Source: Nematopogon swammerdamellus
Lineage: Eukaryota; Arthropoda; Insecta; Lepidoptera; Adelidae
Direction: 5' to 3'
DNA: 64,000 nucleotides
Assembly: GCA_946902875.1 (NCBI GenBank)
Contig: OX336343.1
Span: forward strand, 24,289,596-24,353,595
Made by a program: the position numbers and the translations under genes. The notes beneath the pieces are model-generated. The model was not told the DNA's origin. It saw nothing but the letters and a program-made list of their open reading frames with translations, and did no database searches. Positions 42,447-53,279 of the stretch are shown piece by piece. The number at the start of each line of letters is the position of its first letter. Positions within the stretch are counted from its first letter, which is position 1.

Positions 42447-43025
42447 TTTCGCTTACTTCGCAGGTGCGTCTAGAGTGCATCGTGTGCGCGTCCGTCGCCG
42501 ACCGATGCAAGCTCAATACTATTATACCGCCATAACAGTTCACTGTGTTCCGGTGCACCTCCCGGGGACCCAAAAGCAGGTGGGGATGGCTGTGGTGAGG
42601 AGTAGGTCAGTAATCCCGACGCGGATTCGCTGTTCCGACGTGATGCATCGACACGGTTGACAGGGAGACTCGGTGAGACGGTTATTCCGCTGGCCGCCCG
42701 CCGGTGGTACAGGGGCCCAATCGCGTCTAACCAACGCGAGAGGCTGCCCTGGTAAACCGGCGCATAATCCCGGAGTGGTCCGTCGTGCCGGTTGGTGAAC
42801 GGAGTAGGGGTCCCGGCGGCCACTTCCGGGGGGAAGGGAGGGGGGGGGGGGGGGACCGGGGGCCCTTCCGTCTTCCGTGTCGGCGCACCACTAACCTGAG
42901 CAGTAAGCGATGGTCCACGCTTTGCCCGTGAATCACCACAGCCACCCTTCACGCTCTTTCCCCCCCTCTTACTACAACCATGGCAGTACAAAGAAAGAAC
43001 AACTTTCAATCAGCTGTGCACACCC
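42447..43025 (-). mobile_element. LINE 5' untranslated region
   Basis: Precedes ORF1 on the minus strand and is repeated on the plus strand at 46060-46485 ('GGAAGGGCCCCCGGTCCCC', 'CCACTCCGGGATTATGCGCC', 'GCAGCCTCTCGCGTTGG'). A 16-base or longer G-run (plus strand, 42842-42857) lies inside. It starts immediately after the A-tail of the ORF2 copy to its right. Confidence 0.7.
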
Positions 43026-43087
43026 CTTTTTTTTATTTTTTTATTGATAGCGCGACATGTGGCATCTTTTCACCTACAAGTAGGTGT
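43026..43087 (-). mobile_element. LINE 3' end and A-tail
   Basis: After the ORF2 stop the minus strand reads through 'CATGTCGCGCTATCAATAAA' into an A-run ending near 43027. The same 3' end is at 13590 and 48157. Confidence 0.7.
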
Positions 43088-46000
43088 CTAACGATGCCCA
43101 TGGACATTCTGTGATGCACGGGGATTGCGAATGCCATGCCGGCCTGACAGGAGCCTTTTCACGCCCCTTTTGAAGAACCCCAGGTTGTACTTGGGAGGAA
43201 ATAGATGGGCAGGGAGTGCGTTCCACATTTTCCCGGTTCTGTGAATAAAAGATCTACAGAACCGGTTGGTGCGCATCCGTGGTAGGTCGATTGAGTAGGG
43301 GTGCATCCCCTGCCCAGTACGCGTGGTGCGGAGGTGGAATGGGGACGGCGGAATCGCGTTAAACAGCTCCTCCGAATACTCCCCATGAAATAGACGATAG
43401 AACACACTTAGGGAGCCGACGTCCCTACGGAGTTGCAGTGGTTCTAAGTCGCGGGACACCGCAGGGTCACCCACCAGTCGGACGGCACGACGCTGGATTG
43501 AGTCTAGCGGCGCAAGCTGGTATTTAGCTGAGCCGTCCCACAAGTGCGAGCAGTACTCCAAGCAGGACCTAACCTGTGTTTTATACAGCGTCAGTTTTTG
43601 GCCCGACGTGAAGTACCGCCGCACCTTGTTTAGTACGCCCAGCTTTTTTGAGGCCAGCTTGGCCTTGCCCTCAATGTGGCGCCGGAAGTTCAAGTCGTGC
43701 GACAGTTCGACACCGAGGACCTCGAGGTGGTCGCTTAATTTCAGCGACGTGTTTTGGAAGGAAGGAGCTGGCGTGAACGCCGTTCTCTTCGCACTGAACG
43801 CACACACTTGTGTCTTCGATGCGTTGAACACGACCAAGTTGCTCCGGCCCCATTCGGCAATAGACTGGAGTGTTTGCTCGAGTTCAGACACAAGTGCTAG
43901 CCTCTTCTCATCCACAACTTTCCGTCCGGCTGAAGGGTGACTGGTGTAGGATGCGTGTGCCGTACTGTCGTCTGCATAACAATATATGTTGCCGAGTGGC
44001 AGCATATCATTGATATGGAGAAGAAACAGCGTGGGAGACAACACAGAACCCTGTGGTACACCGGCATTCACTGACATGGCGTCCGACGAGCAGCCGTCCA
44101 CGAGGACCTGAATGCTACGCCCATGTAGGAAGTCGGTGACCCAGTCACAAAGGCCAGAGGGGATTCCGTACGCCGGCAGCTTGCCCAGAAGTGCTCTGTG
44201 CCAGACCCGGTCAAATGCCTTGGCAATATCGAGTCCAATTGCCAAGGATTCACCGTACCCTTCAAGCGCTTTCCCCCAAAGGTGAGTGACGTACGCTAGG
44301 AGATCACCAGCTGATCGGTTTGGCCGGAAGCCGTATTGCCGATCGCTGATGAGATTATTTGTCTCTAGGTACGTCATGAGCTGCGTATTGACTACGCGCT
44401 CCATCACCTTGCAGAGGAGGGAGGTGATTGCTATGGGTCGGTAGTTTGACGGGTCAGAGCGATCGCCCTTTTTTGGGACAGGCTGAACGAAAGCTGATTT
44501 CCAAGCTGCCGGCACGCGGCCAGTTGTGTACGAGAGGCGAAAGAGGCGCGTCAGTACTGGAGCCAGCTCGGGAGCACACTTTTTCAACACCAATGCATGC
44601 ACTCTGTCCGGTCCACTCGCTTTCCTCACGTCTAGGGCAAGAAGCTCCTTCCGCACAGTTCTCTGTCGGAACTGCACTTCTGGCATGGAGTTCTCACACC
44701 TAGGTATGGATGGAGGAGAAGCTCCCCCATCATCTAGGTGGGAATTCCCCGCAAAAAGATATACCAGAAGGTCTGCTTTATCTTTTGCGGAGTGAGCGAG
44801 TGATCCGTCAGTGCGCTGTAGAGGTGGAAGTGAGGGGCGGCAGAAATTCGACTCGACAGTTTTGGCGAGAGACCAGAACTCACGGCTCCCAGTCGGGTAC
44901 CGGTTCAGCCTATCGCCAATTCTGCCGATATGCTCGAATTTAGCCCTGGCGATAGCCCTCTTGCTGGAGAGGCGGTTGTAGTTCTTCTTCAATTCGGAGA
45001 TATTTGGATCACGTCTTGCACGAGCACGTGACCATGCTCGATATGCCGTAGCTTTAGCCGCGGCAGCATCGGCACAGTCCCGGCTGTACCAGGGTTTGCT
45101 CTTACCTCCGAGGCGAAGGGAGGCATTGGGAACAAACATGTCCATACCACCCAGAATCACCTCGGCAACGGTATTGGCACATTCCGACGGATCGTCCGAA
45201 TTGAAGCATAGCTCTCTCCAAGGGTAGGATGCAAAATGCTCTCGCATTCCATCCCAATCTGCCGACGCGTAGTGCCAAATTCGACGGGCTCCTTCAGTTC
45301 GGGTCTGAGGGGGCGACGAAGGCACTGTAGATCCCACTAGGCAATGGTCGGAGGAGCCAAGAGGAGCGCTCACTGTTACCTTATACCCAGCAGGATTAGA
45401 CGTCAGCAGAAGATCCAGCAAGTAAGGTGTATGACCGTCTATGTCTGGTATTCTCGTAGGTTGATCTACCAGCTGAGACAGGTCATACGTCAGGGCGAAG
45501 TCGTAAGCGGCTCTCCCCGCGAAATCGGTTCTGTTGGAGCCAAGCCACACCTCGTGGTGGGCATTAAAGTCCCCAACGAGTACCATGTCTGCTGTAGGGA
45601 ACCGCTCTTGGACTTCGTCTGCCGCTCTACTCAGGTGCTCAAATAGGCGAGCTGTCTCCGCATCACCCGAGTGCGACCTGTAGACGCAGGCGTACACGCG
45701 CGATTCCGACCCCAGATCCACGTGGACCCAGAGTACTGAAGACGTGAGGTCTTCTAGACAGCGCAGGCGACGACAGCTAATATCCGCCCTAGCAAACAAG
45801 CATACCCCGGCACGGGAACGGAAGGCTTCTTCCAGGTTGTACCCGGGGTAGTGCAAGTACGACGTGTCGGCTGGGCGAGATATTTGCGTCTCCGTCAGAA
45901 AGAATAAAGCCGGCTTCGCTGTCTCCAAATGGTGGTGGACGGCATCCAAATTGGAGTGCAATCCCCGCACATTTGTTACGTCCACGCTGAAATGTGTGGG

Positions 46001-46105
46001 GTTGTGCACCGCTGAGCAAACGTTTATTCTTTTGTTTTGTGCTGCCATTATTATTGAAGGGGGGAGAGAAAGCATTGAGAGGCGCCTGCGACGATTTACG
46101 GGCAA
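43088..46105 (-). CDS. Intact LINE ORF2: endonuclease-reverse transcriptase
   Basis: A 1005-codon uninterrupted frame; the likely start is the internal Met at 46048 (MAAQNKRINVCSAVHN), since the first 19 codons lie in the adjoining inverted copy. Endonuclease motifs: NVRGLHSNLDAV, FFLTETQI (catalytic Glu), LVGDFNAHHEVW and GSSDHCLV. RT motifs: KKGDRSDPSNYRPIAITSLL, QYGFRPNRSAGDLL, GLDIAKAFDRVWHRALLGKL, AGVPQGSVLSPTLFLLHIND and the catalytic YADD (CYADDSTAHA). The C-terminus ends with GKMWNALPAHLFPPKYNL and a basic tail. All catalytic residues I know for this class are present. The family is jockey/CR1-like; the exact clade is uncertain. Confidence 0.95.
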   Translation of the reverse strand: MPVNRRRRLSMLSLPPSIIMAAQNKRINVCSAVHNPTHFSVDVTNVRGLHSNLDAVHHHLETAKPALFFLTETQISRPADTSYLHYPGYNLEEAFRSRAGVCLFARADISCRRLRCLEDLTSSVLWVHVDLGSESRVYACVYRSHSGDAETARLFEHLSRAADEVQERFPTADMVLVGDFNAHHEVWLGSNRTDFAGRAAYDFALTYDLSQLVDQPTRIPDIDGHTPYLLDLLLTSNPAGYKVTVSAPLGSSDHCLVGSTVPSSPPQTRTEGARRIWHYASADWDGMREHFASYPWRELCFNSDDPSECANTVAEVILGGMDMFVPNASLRLGGKSKPWYSRDCADAAAAKATAYRAWSRARARRDPNISELKKNYNRLSSKRAIARAKFEHIGRIGDRLNRYPTGSREFWSLAKTVESNFCRPSLPPLQRTDGSLAHSAKDKADLLVYLFAGNSHLDDGGASPPSIPRCENSMPEVQFRQRTVRKELLALDVRKASGPDRVHALVLKKCAPELAPVLTRLFRLSYTTGRVPAAWKSAFVQPVPKKGDRSDPSNYRPIAITSLLCKVMERVVNTQLMTYLETNNLISDRQYGFRPNRSAGDLLAYVTHLWGKALEGYGESLAIGLDIAKAFDRVWHRALLGKLPAYGIPSGLCDWVTDFLHGRSIQVLVDGCSSDAMSVNAGVPQGSVLSPTLFLLHINDMLPLGNIYCYADDSTAHASYTSHPSAGRKVVDEKRLALVSELEQTLQSIAEWGRSNLVVFNASKTQVCAFSAKRTAFTPAPSFQNTSLKLSDHLEVLGVELSHDLNFRRHIEGKAKLASKKLGVLNKVRRYFTSGQKLTLYKTQVRSCLEYCSHLWDGSAKYQLAPLDSIQRRAVRLVGDPAVSRDLEPLQLRRDVGSLSVFYRLFHGEYSEELFNAIPPSPFHLRTTRTGQGMHPYSIDLPRMRTNRFCRSFIHRTGKMWNALPAHLFPPKYNLGFFKRGVKRLLSGRHGIRNPRASQNVHGHR

Positions 46106-46640
46106 AGCGTGGATCGTGGCTTCATCACTATGTGCTCAGGATAGTGGAGCGCCGACACGATGGACGGAAGGGCCCCCGGTCCCCCTCGGAAGTGGCCGCC
46201 GGGACCCCTACAACCGGTCACCATCCGGCACGACGGACCACTCCGAGATTATGCGCCGGTTGACCAGGGCAGCCTCTCGCGCTGGTTAGGCGCGATTGGG
46301 CCCCTATACTACCCGGCGGGCGGCCAGCGGAACAACCGTTTCACCGGGTCTCCCTGGCCATCGTGTCGATGCACTACCCCTGGGCAGTGATTCGGCTTTA
46401 GAGCCACTGGCCCACTCCTCGTCACAGCCAGCCCCTCCTGCTACTGGGTCCCCGGGATGTACACCGGAACGCAGATAACTGTTATGGCGGTGTAATTGTT
46501 CCCGGGGTGTGGTGGCGACCCAGGCGATCCGAGGATCTCCCACACGCTGTTTACTGTTCATTTAGCACCACCCAGGAGGCACGTGTGACTTAAGGACCTT
46601 AAGGTGTCACGGACGCGAACAGCGATACCCCCCAAGTACA
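46056..46640 (+). mobile_element. Plus-strand LINE 5' region lacking ORF1
   Basis: Begins back-to-back with the minus-strand ORF2. Bases 46060-46485 repeat the 5' untranslated region and 46490-46630 repeat the ORF1-ORF2 spacer, but ORF1 itself (about 1.4 kb) is missing between them. The next plus-strand sequence is ORF2. Confidence 0.7.
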
Positions 46641-48157
46641 CCACTATTTAGCGTTGACTTGACCAACGTGCGGGGGTTGCACACCAATCTTAATGCCGTC
46701 AATCACCACGTGAAGAGGATGAAGCCGGCCTTGCTTTCTCGACGAAAACGCAAATATCTCGCCCTGCCGACACTTCTTACCTGCACCACCCCGGCTACAC
46801 CCTGGATGAAGCCTTCCGCTGGCGAGCCGGAGTCTGCCTGTTTGTCAGGGCTGATATTTCCTGTCGTCGCCTGCGCTGCATTGAGGACTCCGAGCTCTCA
46901 ATACTCTGGCCCCACGTGGATCTGGGAACGGTGTCGGGGGTCCCAATAGGTCGCACTCTGGCAATGCGGAGACAGCTCGGTTATTCGAGTACCTGAGTGG
47001 AGCGGTAGACAAAGTCTAAGAGCGGTTCCCCACCGCGGATTTGGGTTTCCTTGGAGACTTCAATGCCCATGACAAGGCATGGCTAGGCTCCAGGAGAACT
47101 GACTTTGCGGGGAGAGCCGCCTACGACTTCGCCCTGACGCATGGCCTGTCTCAACTGGTGGACCAGCCCACCAGGCTGCCAGATATAGACGGTCATGGAC
47201 CCTCTCTGCTGGATCTTCCGCTGACACAAACCCCACTGGATATAAAGTCTCAGTGAGAGCCCCGCCGGGTTCTTCTGATCATTGTTTAGTGGGGTCCACG
47301 GTGTCATCTTCGCCTCCTCAGTCCCGTACTGGAGGAACGCGTTGAATTTGGCACTACGCGTCAGCAGATTAAGATGAGATGCGAGAACACTTCGCATCCT
47401 ACCCTTGGAGAGAGATCTGCTTCAGTTCGGACGATCCGTCAAAATGCGGTAATACCGTTGCCGATGTGGTTCTGGGGGCAAAGGAAATGTTTATTCCCAG
47501 CGCCTCTGTCCACCTCGGTGGTAAAAGCCAACCATCGTACAGCCGCGACTGTGCTGATGCTGTCGCAGCTAAATGCACAGCTTATCGGGCATGGTCGCGT
47601 GCCCGTGCCGGACGTGAATCAAACGTATCCGAACAGACGATGGAATACAACCGCCTCTCCAGATCCTGCAAAAGGGTTATTGCCAGGGCCAGATTTGACT
47701 ACATGGGCGACAGACTGAACCAGCACCCAACTGGGAGCTGTGAGTTCTGGTCTCTCGCCAAATCTGTCGAGTCGAATTTCTGCCGCTCCTCTCTTCCACC
47801 TCTGCAGTGTCCTGGAGGCTCACTTGCCCACTCCGCAAAGGAGAAAGCCGACTTACTGGTATCTCTCTTTGCGGGGAACTTCAACCTGGACGATGGGGGT
47901 GCCACTCCCCCAGCCATACCTAGGTGTGAGAACTCCATGCCGGAAGTACAGTTTCGATAACAGACTGTACTGGCGGAGTTTCTCTCCCTATACGTCAGGA
48001 AAGCGTGTGGGCCGGAATGGATTCCTGCATTGGTGTTAAAATAGTGTGCTCCCGAGCTGGCTCCAGTGCTGACGCGCCTATTCCGTATCTCCTACTCCAA
48101 TGGCTGTGTGCCGGCGGTCTGGAAATCTGCGTTTGTGCAAGCGGACCCCAAAAAGGT
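46641..48157 (+). pseudogene. LINE ORF2 relic, plus strand
   Basis: Frames 46659-46949, 47041-47256 and 47379-47960 cover the endonuclease (LTNVRGLHTNL, LGDFNAHDKAWLGS, SDHCLVGSTV) and the start of the RT (NGCVPAVWKSAFVQ). Several frameshifts, a stop after 'RQQ' near 47960 and truncation at 48157, where the T-run of another copy begins, make it inactive. Confidence 0.85.
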
Positions 48158-49255
48158 TTTTTTTATTGACAGCGCGTCGTATGGCGCCGAGCCACCCATA
48201 AGGTGTCTAACGACGCCCATGGACATTCGGTCGTATGCGGGGGTTCCGAATGCCATGCCGAGCATTGCTTATGGTGCCCATTCACGGCCCTCTTGAAGGA
48301 CCCGAGACTGTACTTGGGGGGAAATATATGTGCAGGGAGAGCGTTCCAGGGTTTACCGGTTCTGTAGAGGAAAGATCTGCAGAATCGATTGGTACGTATC
48401 CGCGGTAAGTCCAGCGTGTAGGAATGCAATCCCTGCCCAGTGCGCGTGGTGCGAAGGTGGAAAGGGGACGGCGGGATCACATTAAACGGCCCCTCCGAGT
48501 ACTCCTCACGGAATAAGCGATAGAATACACTTAGGGAGCCGACATCCCTACGGTGTTGCAGTGGTTCTAGATCGCAGGACACTTCGGGGTCACCTACTAG
48601 TCGCACGGTTCGACGCTGGATTGAGTCCAGAGGCGCAAGCTGGTATTTGGCAGAGCCATCCCACAGGTGCGAGCAGTACTCCAAGCAGGACCTGATCTGC
48701 GATTTATAGAGAAGCAGCTTTTGGTGTGAAGTACCGTCGCACCTTATTGAGTACGCCCAGCTTTTTAGAAGCCAGCTTGGCCTTCCCCTCGATATGGCGA
48801 CGAAAGTTCAGGTCGTGCGACAGTTCGACTCCGAGGACCCCGAGGTGTTCACTTAATTTAAGCGACGTGCCTTGGAATGAAGGAACCGGTGTGAACGCCG
48901 CTCTCTTCGCACTGAACACGCGAACTTGTGTCTTGGAAGCGTTGAACTCGACCAAATTACTACGGCCCTATTCGGAAATAGAGTCGAGTGTGTGTTCGAG
49001 CTCAGACACAAGTCTTCGCCTCTTCTCATCCACAACATCCCGACTGGCTGAAGGGTGACTGGTGTAGGATCCGTGTGCCGTACTGTCATCAATGTATGTT
49101 GTCCATAGACAGCATATCATTGATATGCAGAAGAAACAGCGTGGGTGACAACACAGATCCTTGGGGTATGCCGGCGTTCACTGACATGTCCGACGAGCAA
49201 CCGTAGTGCACGGTTGCTGAATGAATGCTACGCCCATGCAGGAAGTCGGCGAAGA
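48157..49255 (-). pseudogene. LINE ORF2 3' fragment, minus strand
   Basis: A T-run at 48157 marks the A-tail of a minus-strand copy. The frame 48163-48684 is the RT C-terminal domain, and 48704-48955 plus 49089-49298 contain FNASKTQVRVFSAKRA and AGIPQGSVLSPTLFLLHIND. The YADD region is degraded (deletion around 49090). The 5' end is truncated at 49255, where (AAGAAAC)n leads into the right inverted arm. Confidence 0.85.
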
Positions 49256-49261
49256 AACAAG

Positions 49262-50985
49262 AAACAAGAAACAAGAAACGTAGGCACACACACCGCACAC
49301 GTAGGTAGGTAGGTAGGTAGGTAGCTAGTTTTAGAGCGGCGGCGGCCTAGTGACCTTGTGACTTACTTACAACAATAGCTGTTCTGCGTTTGAACATAGT
49401 ACGGTCATTGACCCCGTACAATGCAAGCTACCTACTGTTACACACAGGTCTAGTTACTTTGTGACTTACTTACAACAAACAGCTGTTCTGCGTTTGGACA
49501 TACAACGGTCATTGACCCCGTACAATGCAAGCTACCTACTGTTACACACAAGTCTAGTGACCTTGTGACTTACTTACAATAAACAGCTGTTCTGCGTTTG
49601 AAAATTTCTCGAAAAGTTATGCTAAAAACATATAATTTTTTTTTGCGTAACGTGTTTACTTGAGATGAATAACGAAGCACCTTATATAATGTCTTTCAAA
49701 ATTAGTTAATAGTACGCTAAGAGAGGGTTCTGTATCGGAAATAGATCACTTTTGAAGAACAAATAATTTTTGTTCGCACAAAAACATTTTTTCTATGTAA
49801 AATGTAAAAAAAAAATTTCTTAATCATTTCAGTTTCATGCCAGGAACAAAAAAGTCTTCCAACACATAGATCCCTTTCTTTCAGAAATTGTGAAAAACCA
49901 CAATTTTAGTTTTATTAGTATGGAATAGAAAGAATTTGATTTTTTTTACCAACTTACACGTGTTATGTCATAATGATAATTAAGACTTTTTTGTTACTGT
50001 TATGAAACTGAATCGATTAGGCTATAAAAATGAACCACCTATTTTTTTATTTTATTAAATACATAAAACAACAATATTTTACATTAAAAAAGAAGCCCAA
50101 AGTCCAAAAAAATGTATATAGGTTTCCACCCCATTTCGTACCCTGCTGCGAACCGGTTAATATTAGAGGTCCAAACCGGTTCTGAACCGGTTTTTAGGCT
50201 TCAGGTTCGGGTTTTTTTGAACCGGTTCGCGACCAAACTGGTTCGCTCGTTAAAAAGGTTCTTCGAACCGGTTCGGAGAACCCGAACCCCATTTCGAACC
50301 GGTTTTCAGTCCCTGGTTAGCACACACCGCACGCCAACTTCAGCGGCGCGCCAGGGGCGGCGCGGCGCAGCATGGACGCAGAGGAGGGGAAAATGCCGCG
50401 TCTCTCGCCTCCCGCGGCCGGCCGCTCCTCTGCGCACCGCGCCCGTCTTGGCCCGCTTGTTTTTTAAACTTGCCGATGGATTTTTTGTTGGATTCTTTTG
50501 CAAATAATTTTCTTCAAAATTCTTAATCATAATTGTACAATAAAAACGGACGGAGGAATTTTGCGGAACAGAGTTTCGGTCGTCACCTTGAAAAAAAATG
50601 ATGCATATAAAAAAGTTGTTGGATTCTTATGCTTATTGATGTACATAATAATACTAAGGTATATTCCGATTAAAGAACCGACTGAGCAATTTTGCCGAGA
50701 AAAATATAGTAAAAAAACACATTTTGTTTTTAATTCACTATTTCCATATACAAAAAATGTTGGATTTATTTACGTACTTATTCATATAAATAATACCTAC
50801 CCTATGGCGAAGTAACTTTGGACGGAGCAATTTGTCTATAGGAGTTATATTAAATTTTCACTTTTCTTTGAATATACCCAACTTCCCGTAAAAAAAAATG
50901 TTGGATTATTTGTCAGTCGTAATTCCGAACATTACTCCAAGATATTATCAAAGTTTCATTGACTGAGGAATTAATGTATGGGTCT
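49262..50985 (-). repeat. Right arm of the 1.7-kb inverted duplication
   Basis: The reverse complement of 38745-40457. Differences I noted are isolated substitutions, for example CTTTGTG against CCTTGTG near 49458 and AAGTCTAG against AGGTCTAG near 49551. It carries the same 102-bp repeats, half TIR element, six AACCGGTT palindromes (about 50150-50310) and AATCCAACA units. Confidence 0.95.
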
Positions 50986-51599
50986 CCATACATCAAAACT
51001 CCTGGTTGACTAGTGTATACGTCAGATCTCACTAATATGGAACCCACAATACAATATCGCATTAAAAATACATTCGCAAAATATGTTGGATATGAGTAGG
51101 TGAGAGAGTGATGCATTTCTTATTCCTCTCATAAAAATACTACAGATATTCGACTTCTTCCTTTTTATAAAAATGTATAATCACCAGACTTATTAGATGT
51201 AATATTAAATTCATCTACAGACATATTCACCCAATCTAACACACAATAAGAGTTGCAAAAGCTGCAACGAATTATTTAGCAATGTTGATTTATTCAATTC
51301 AAATGTATTTATTTTTTATTCAATTGAACATCAAAAGACTGTGTAAAATCGTATCGTAATCGCTCTGTGGAGTAAATTATTATTATATTACTATATGTTT
51401 TTGGATATTTTTTTCAATATACTAATTTTGTTTATATTTTATTTACTTTCTATTTTGTTTTTTTCTAATTGATTTACCTTTATTCAAAGTGTATTTTGAA
51501 TAAAGGTAAATCTGAAGGGTCTCAGTAGATTAAGTACTTTATTGTACCTTATTTAGTAAGTTGCGCTGTATGTTTCCCTAAAAGTTGCCAATTAAAAAC
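50986..51599. other. AT-rich intron DNA
   Basis: Another 'TATGTTGGATA' at 51080 may be a further diverged unit of the arm repeat. A short palindrome 'CCTTTATTCAAAG...CTTTGAATAAAGG'-like is at 51477-51512. Otherwise nothing is recognised. Confidence 0.4.
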
Positions 51600-51730
51600 A
51601 TTAAACATAAAGAAGCTTCCTAATAAAAAAACCGCATCCACATCGGTCCATCCGTTTGGAAGCTACGATGCCACCGACAGACACACAAACGCACACTTCA
51701 AACGTCGTTTTTTTGCGTCGGGGTTAAAAA
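51600..51730 (-). repeat. CCCCGACG-family fragment
   Basis: The plus strand shows 'AAAAAACCGCATCCACATCG', 'GTTTGGAAGCTACGATGCC' and a terminal 'GCGTCGGGGTTAAAAA', the reversed end of the family defined at 38316. Confidence 0.65.
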
Positions 51731-52149
51731 TAAATAGGTGTACCTACTCGCATGTCTTCAACCAAAGTGGAAGCAGAGCGTCGCGACGCGTCGCGTCGTC
51801 GACGCGTCGTCGCGTCGGTCTGCCTATAGGGCGACACAACTCGGGTGGCTCTCCACCAATCTGCTTCTAATCCCGCCTGATGAATGCCCACAATCAGAAC
51901 ACCTGCTTGTCATTCCGCGGACACCGCCCCCGCACCACCCCGCACCACCCCGCACCACCTCGCGCCACCCCGCACCACCCCGCCCCGCCTCGTGGCGGCG
52001 CAACTTTTAATTTAATTTGAAATTGTTTTTTTTTGTGGAAAAGAAACGCCATTGTTGCGGCGGAGTTAATATGCCTGTGGGTTCTCTCCTCTGAGTAGGT
52101 CGCGGATCGCACGCACGAGATGTCCCTCGATCGTCTTTGGGCCAATACA
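51731..52149. other. Low-complexity intron DNA
   Basis: CpG palindromes at 51779-51815 (CGCGACGCGTCGCG and relatives) and a CCCCGCACCA repeat at 51928-51990, C-rich on the plus strand. No gene is seen. Confidence 0.5.
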
Positions 52150-52230
52150 CCCCGGAGCCTTGGCGTCGGACTCTTGTTAGCAAGGTCCGATGTTCGAACT
52201 CGGCCGACGTGTACCGATGAGTTTTTCCGA
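52150..52230 (+). repeat. SINE-B head, divergent
   Basis: 'GGCGTCGGACTCTTGTTAGC', 'AAGGTCCGATGTTCGAACTC' and 'GGCCGACGTGTACCGATGAG' correspond to the SINE-B head and body. The B box is TTCGAACTC. It looks like a tRNA but lacks a matched acceptor stem. Confidence 0.55.
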
Positions 52231-53027
52231 TGAGAATTAAAAATTTACATGCATACCTATTGCTTCCCCATTCGGTTTACTTGTCCTCGCTGGATGTTCG
52301 GACAAATCGTAGTCAACTGAGTTGGTACCACCGTACTCTTATAGCTATATATACTGGTATATCCAGTATAGCTAGCAATTCAAAAGAAGTCTCGGAAATG
52401 GCACCTTCCCGGAAGATGTCATGGCCCCGACCGCCTCGGCGGGTGTAGGTAGGCACAGTCGGGTTGTTAAAAGAGTGCCACGGGAACTACCCGCACCGAT
52501 ATCTAATTTACTAAATCTCTCTGTTAATGGCAACGGACCATACAATAAAACAATCAAATAAAGTCGGCCGCAGGGGAACACTCCATCACGTCAGCAGTTT
52601 CAGCAATACGAGCGGGGCGGGGCGGGGCGCGGCGGGGCGGGGCGGGGGCGCTGTATGAGAGCAAACAAAACAATCGGAGCATCTCATACGGAAATCGTAA
52701 ATGTATTTACATATTATAGGTATGTTGATGAAAGGCGATGGGCGCGACTTTTACCATTAGAGATATCATTATAACCAAATTTTTTTAACTGTGCACTTCG
52801 AGCTGTCAAAGTCGTTAGGTTCTCAGCACCGGGAGGGTACTTCTTCACCTCTCCGGCGACTCCAATCAGTACGATCTGCACTCCGTACTGATTAGGTGTC
52901 CGAGCTACCGAGGCTGCAAATGCCTTGTTACCCCCTGCACAGAAGGCTGGCGCTGGCGGTCAGTGGTCGGTGGAGGAGTAAGCATAGTGTGTGTGTGTGT
53001 CGACATGTGGTGGTGGTGGTGGTGCAG
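52231..53027. other. End of intron d-e, no gene seen
   Basis: A (GGGGC)n tract at 52612-52650, a tRNA-like piece on the minus strand at 52880-52920 ('GCAGCCTCGGTAGCTCGG'), a (GT)n at 52988-53000 and a (GGT)n directly before the exon e acceptor. Confidence 0.45.
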
Positions 53028-53165
53028 TGCCGCGCAAGGTGCTGAAGGAGCGGTACGAGGGCCCGCCGGAGGAGGACGAGCTGCCCTCCCCGCTGGGGCC
53101 GCACGGCGCCAGCGCCGGCGCAGGCGGGCTCGGCGCCGCCGACACCGACGACTTCTACGACACCG
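53028..53165 (+). CDS. eva-1: EVA-1-like receptor, exon e: acidic linker
   Basis: An acceptor GGTGGTGCAG precedes 53028. The first two bases complete a Val codon with exon d, giving the join YTC-VPRKVLKERY, in which a Cys-Val-Pro-Lys/Arg just after the last SUEL Cys is as I expect for EVA1C proteins. The rest, EGPPEEDELPSPLGPHG and GAADTDDFYDT, is acidic and Gly/Ala-rich, a flexible extracellular linker. The donor is ACCG|GTACAT, phase 1. Confidence 0.8.
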
Positions 53166-53279
53166 GTACATCATATCTCTCTCCTATCACTATCTATCTA
53201 CATATATGTATATACTTACTATATTTTCTTTATGGAGTGGATGACATTTGACTTATCAATTATATCAATATCGATACAG
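53166..53279. other. Intron e-f start
   Basis: A short AT-rich stretch with nothing recognised. Confidence 0.4.

Noticed and set aside
48157..49255. Twin-priming inversion of a single LINE with the plus copy at 46641
   Set aside because: The A-tail lies at the inner junction (48157), not at the outer end as twin priming requires; an insertion of one copy into another fits better.
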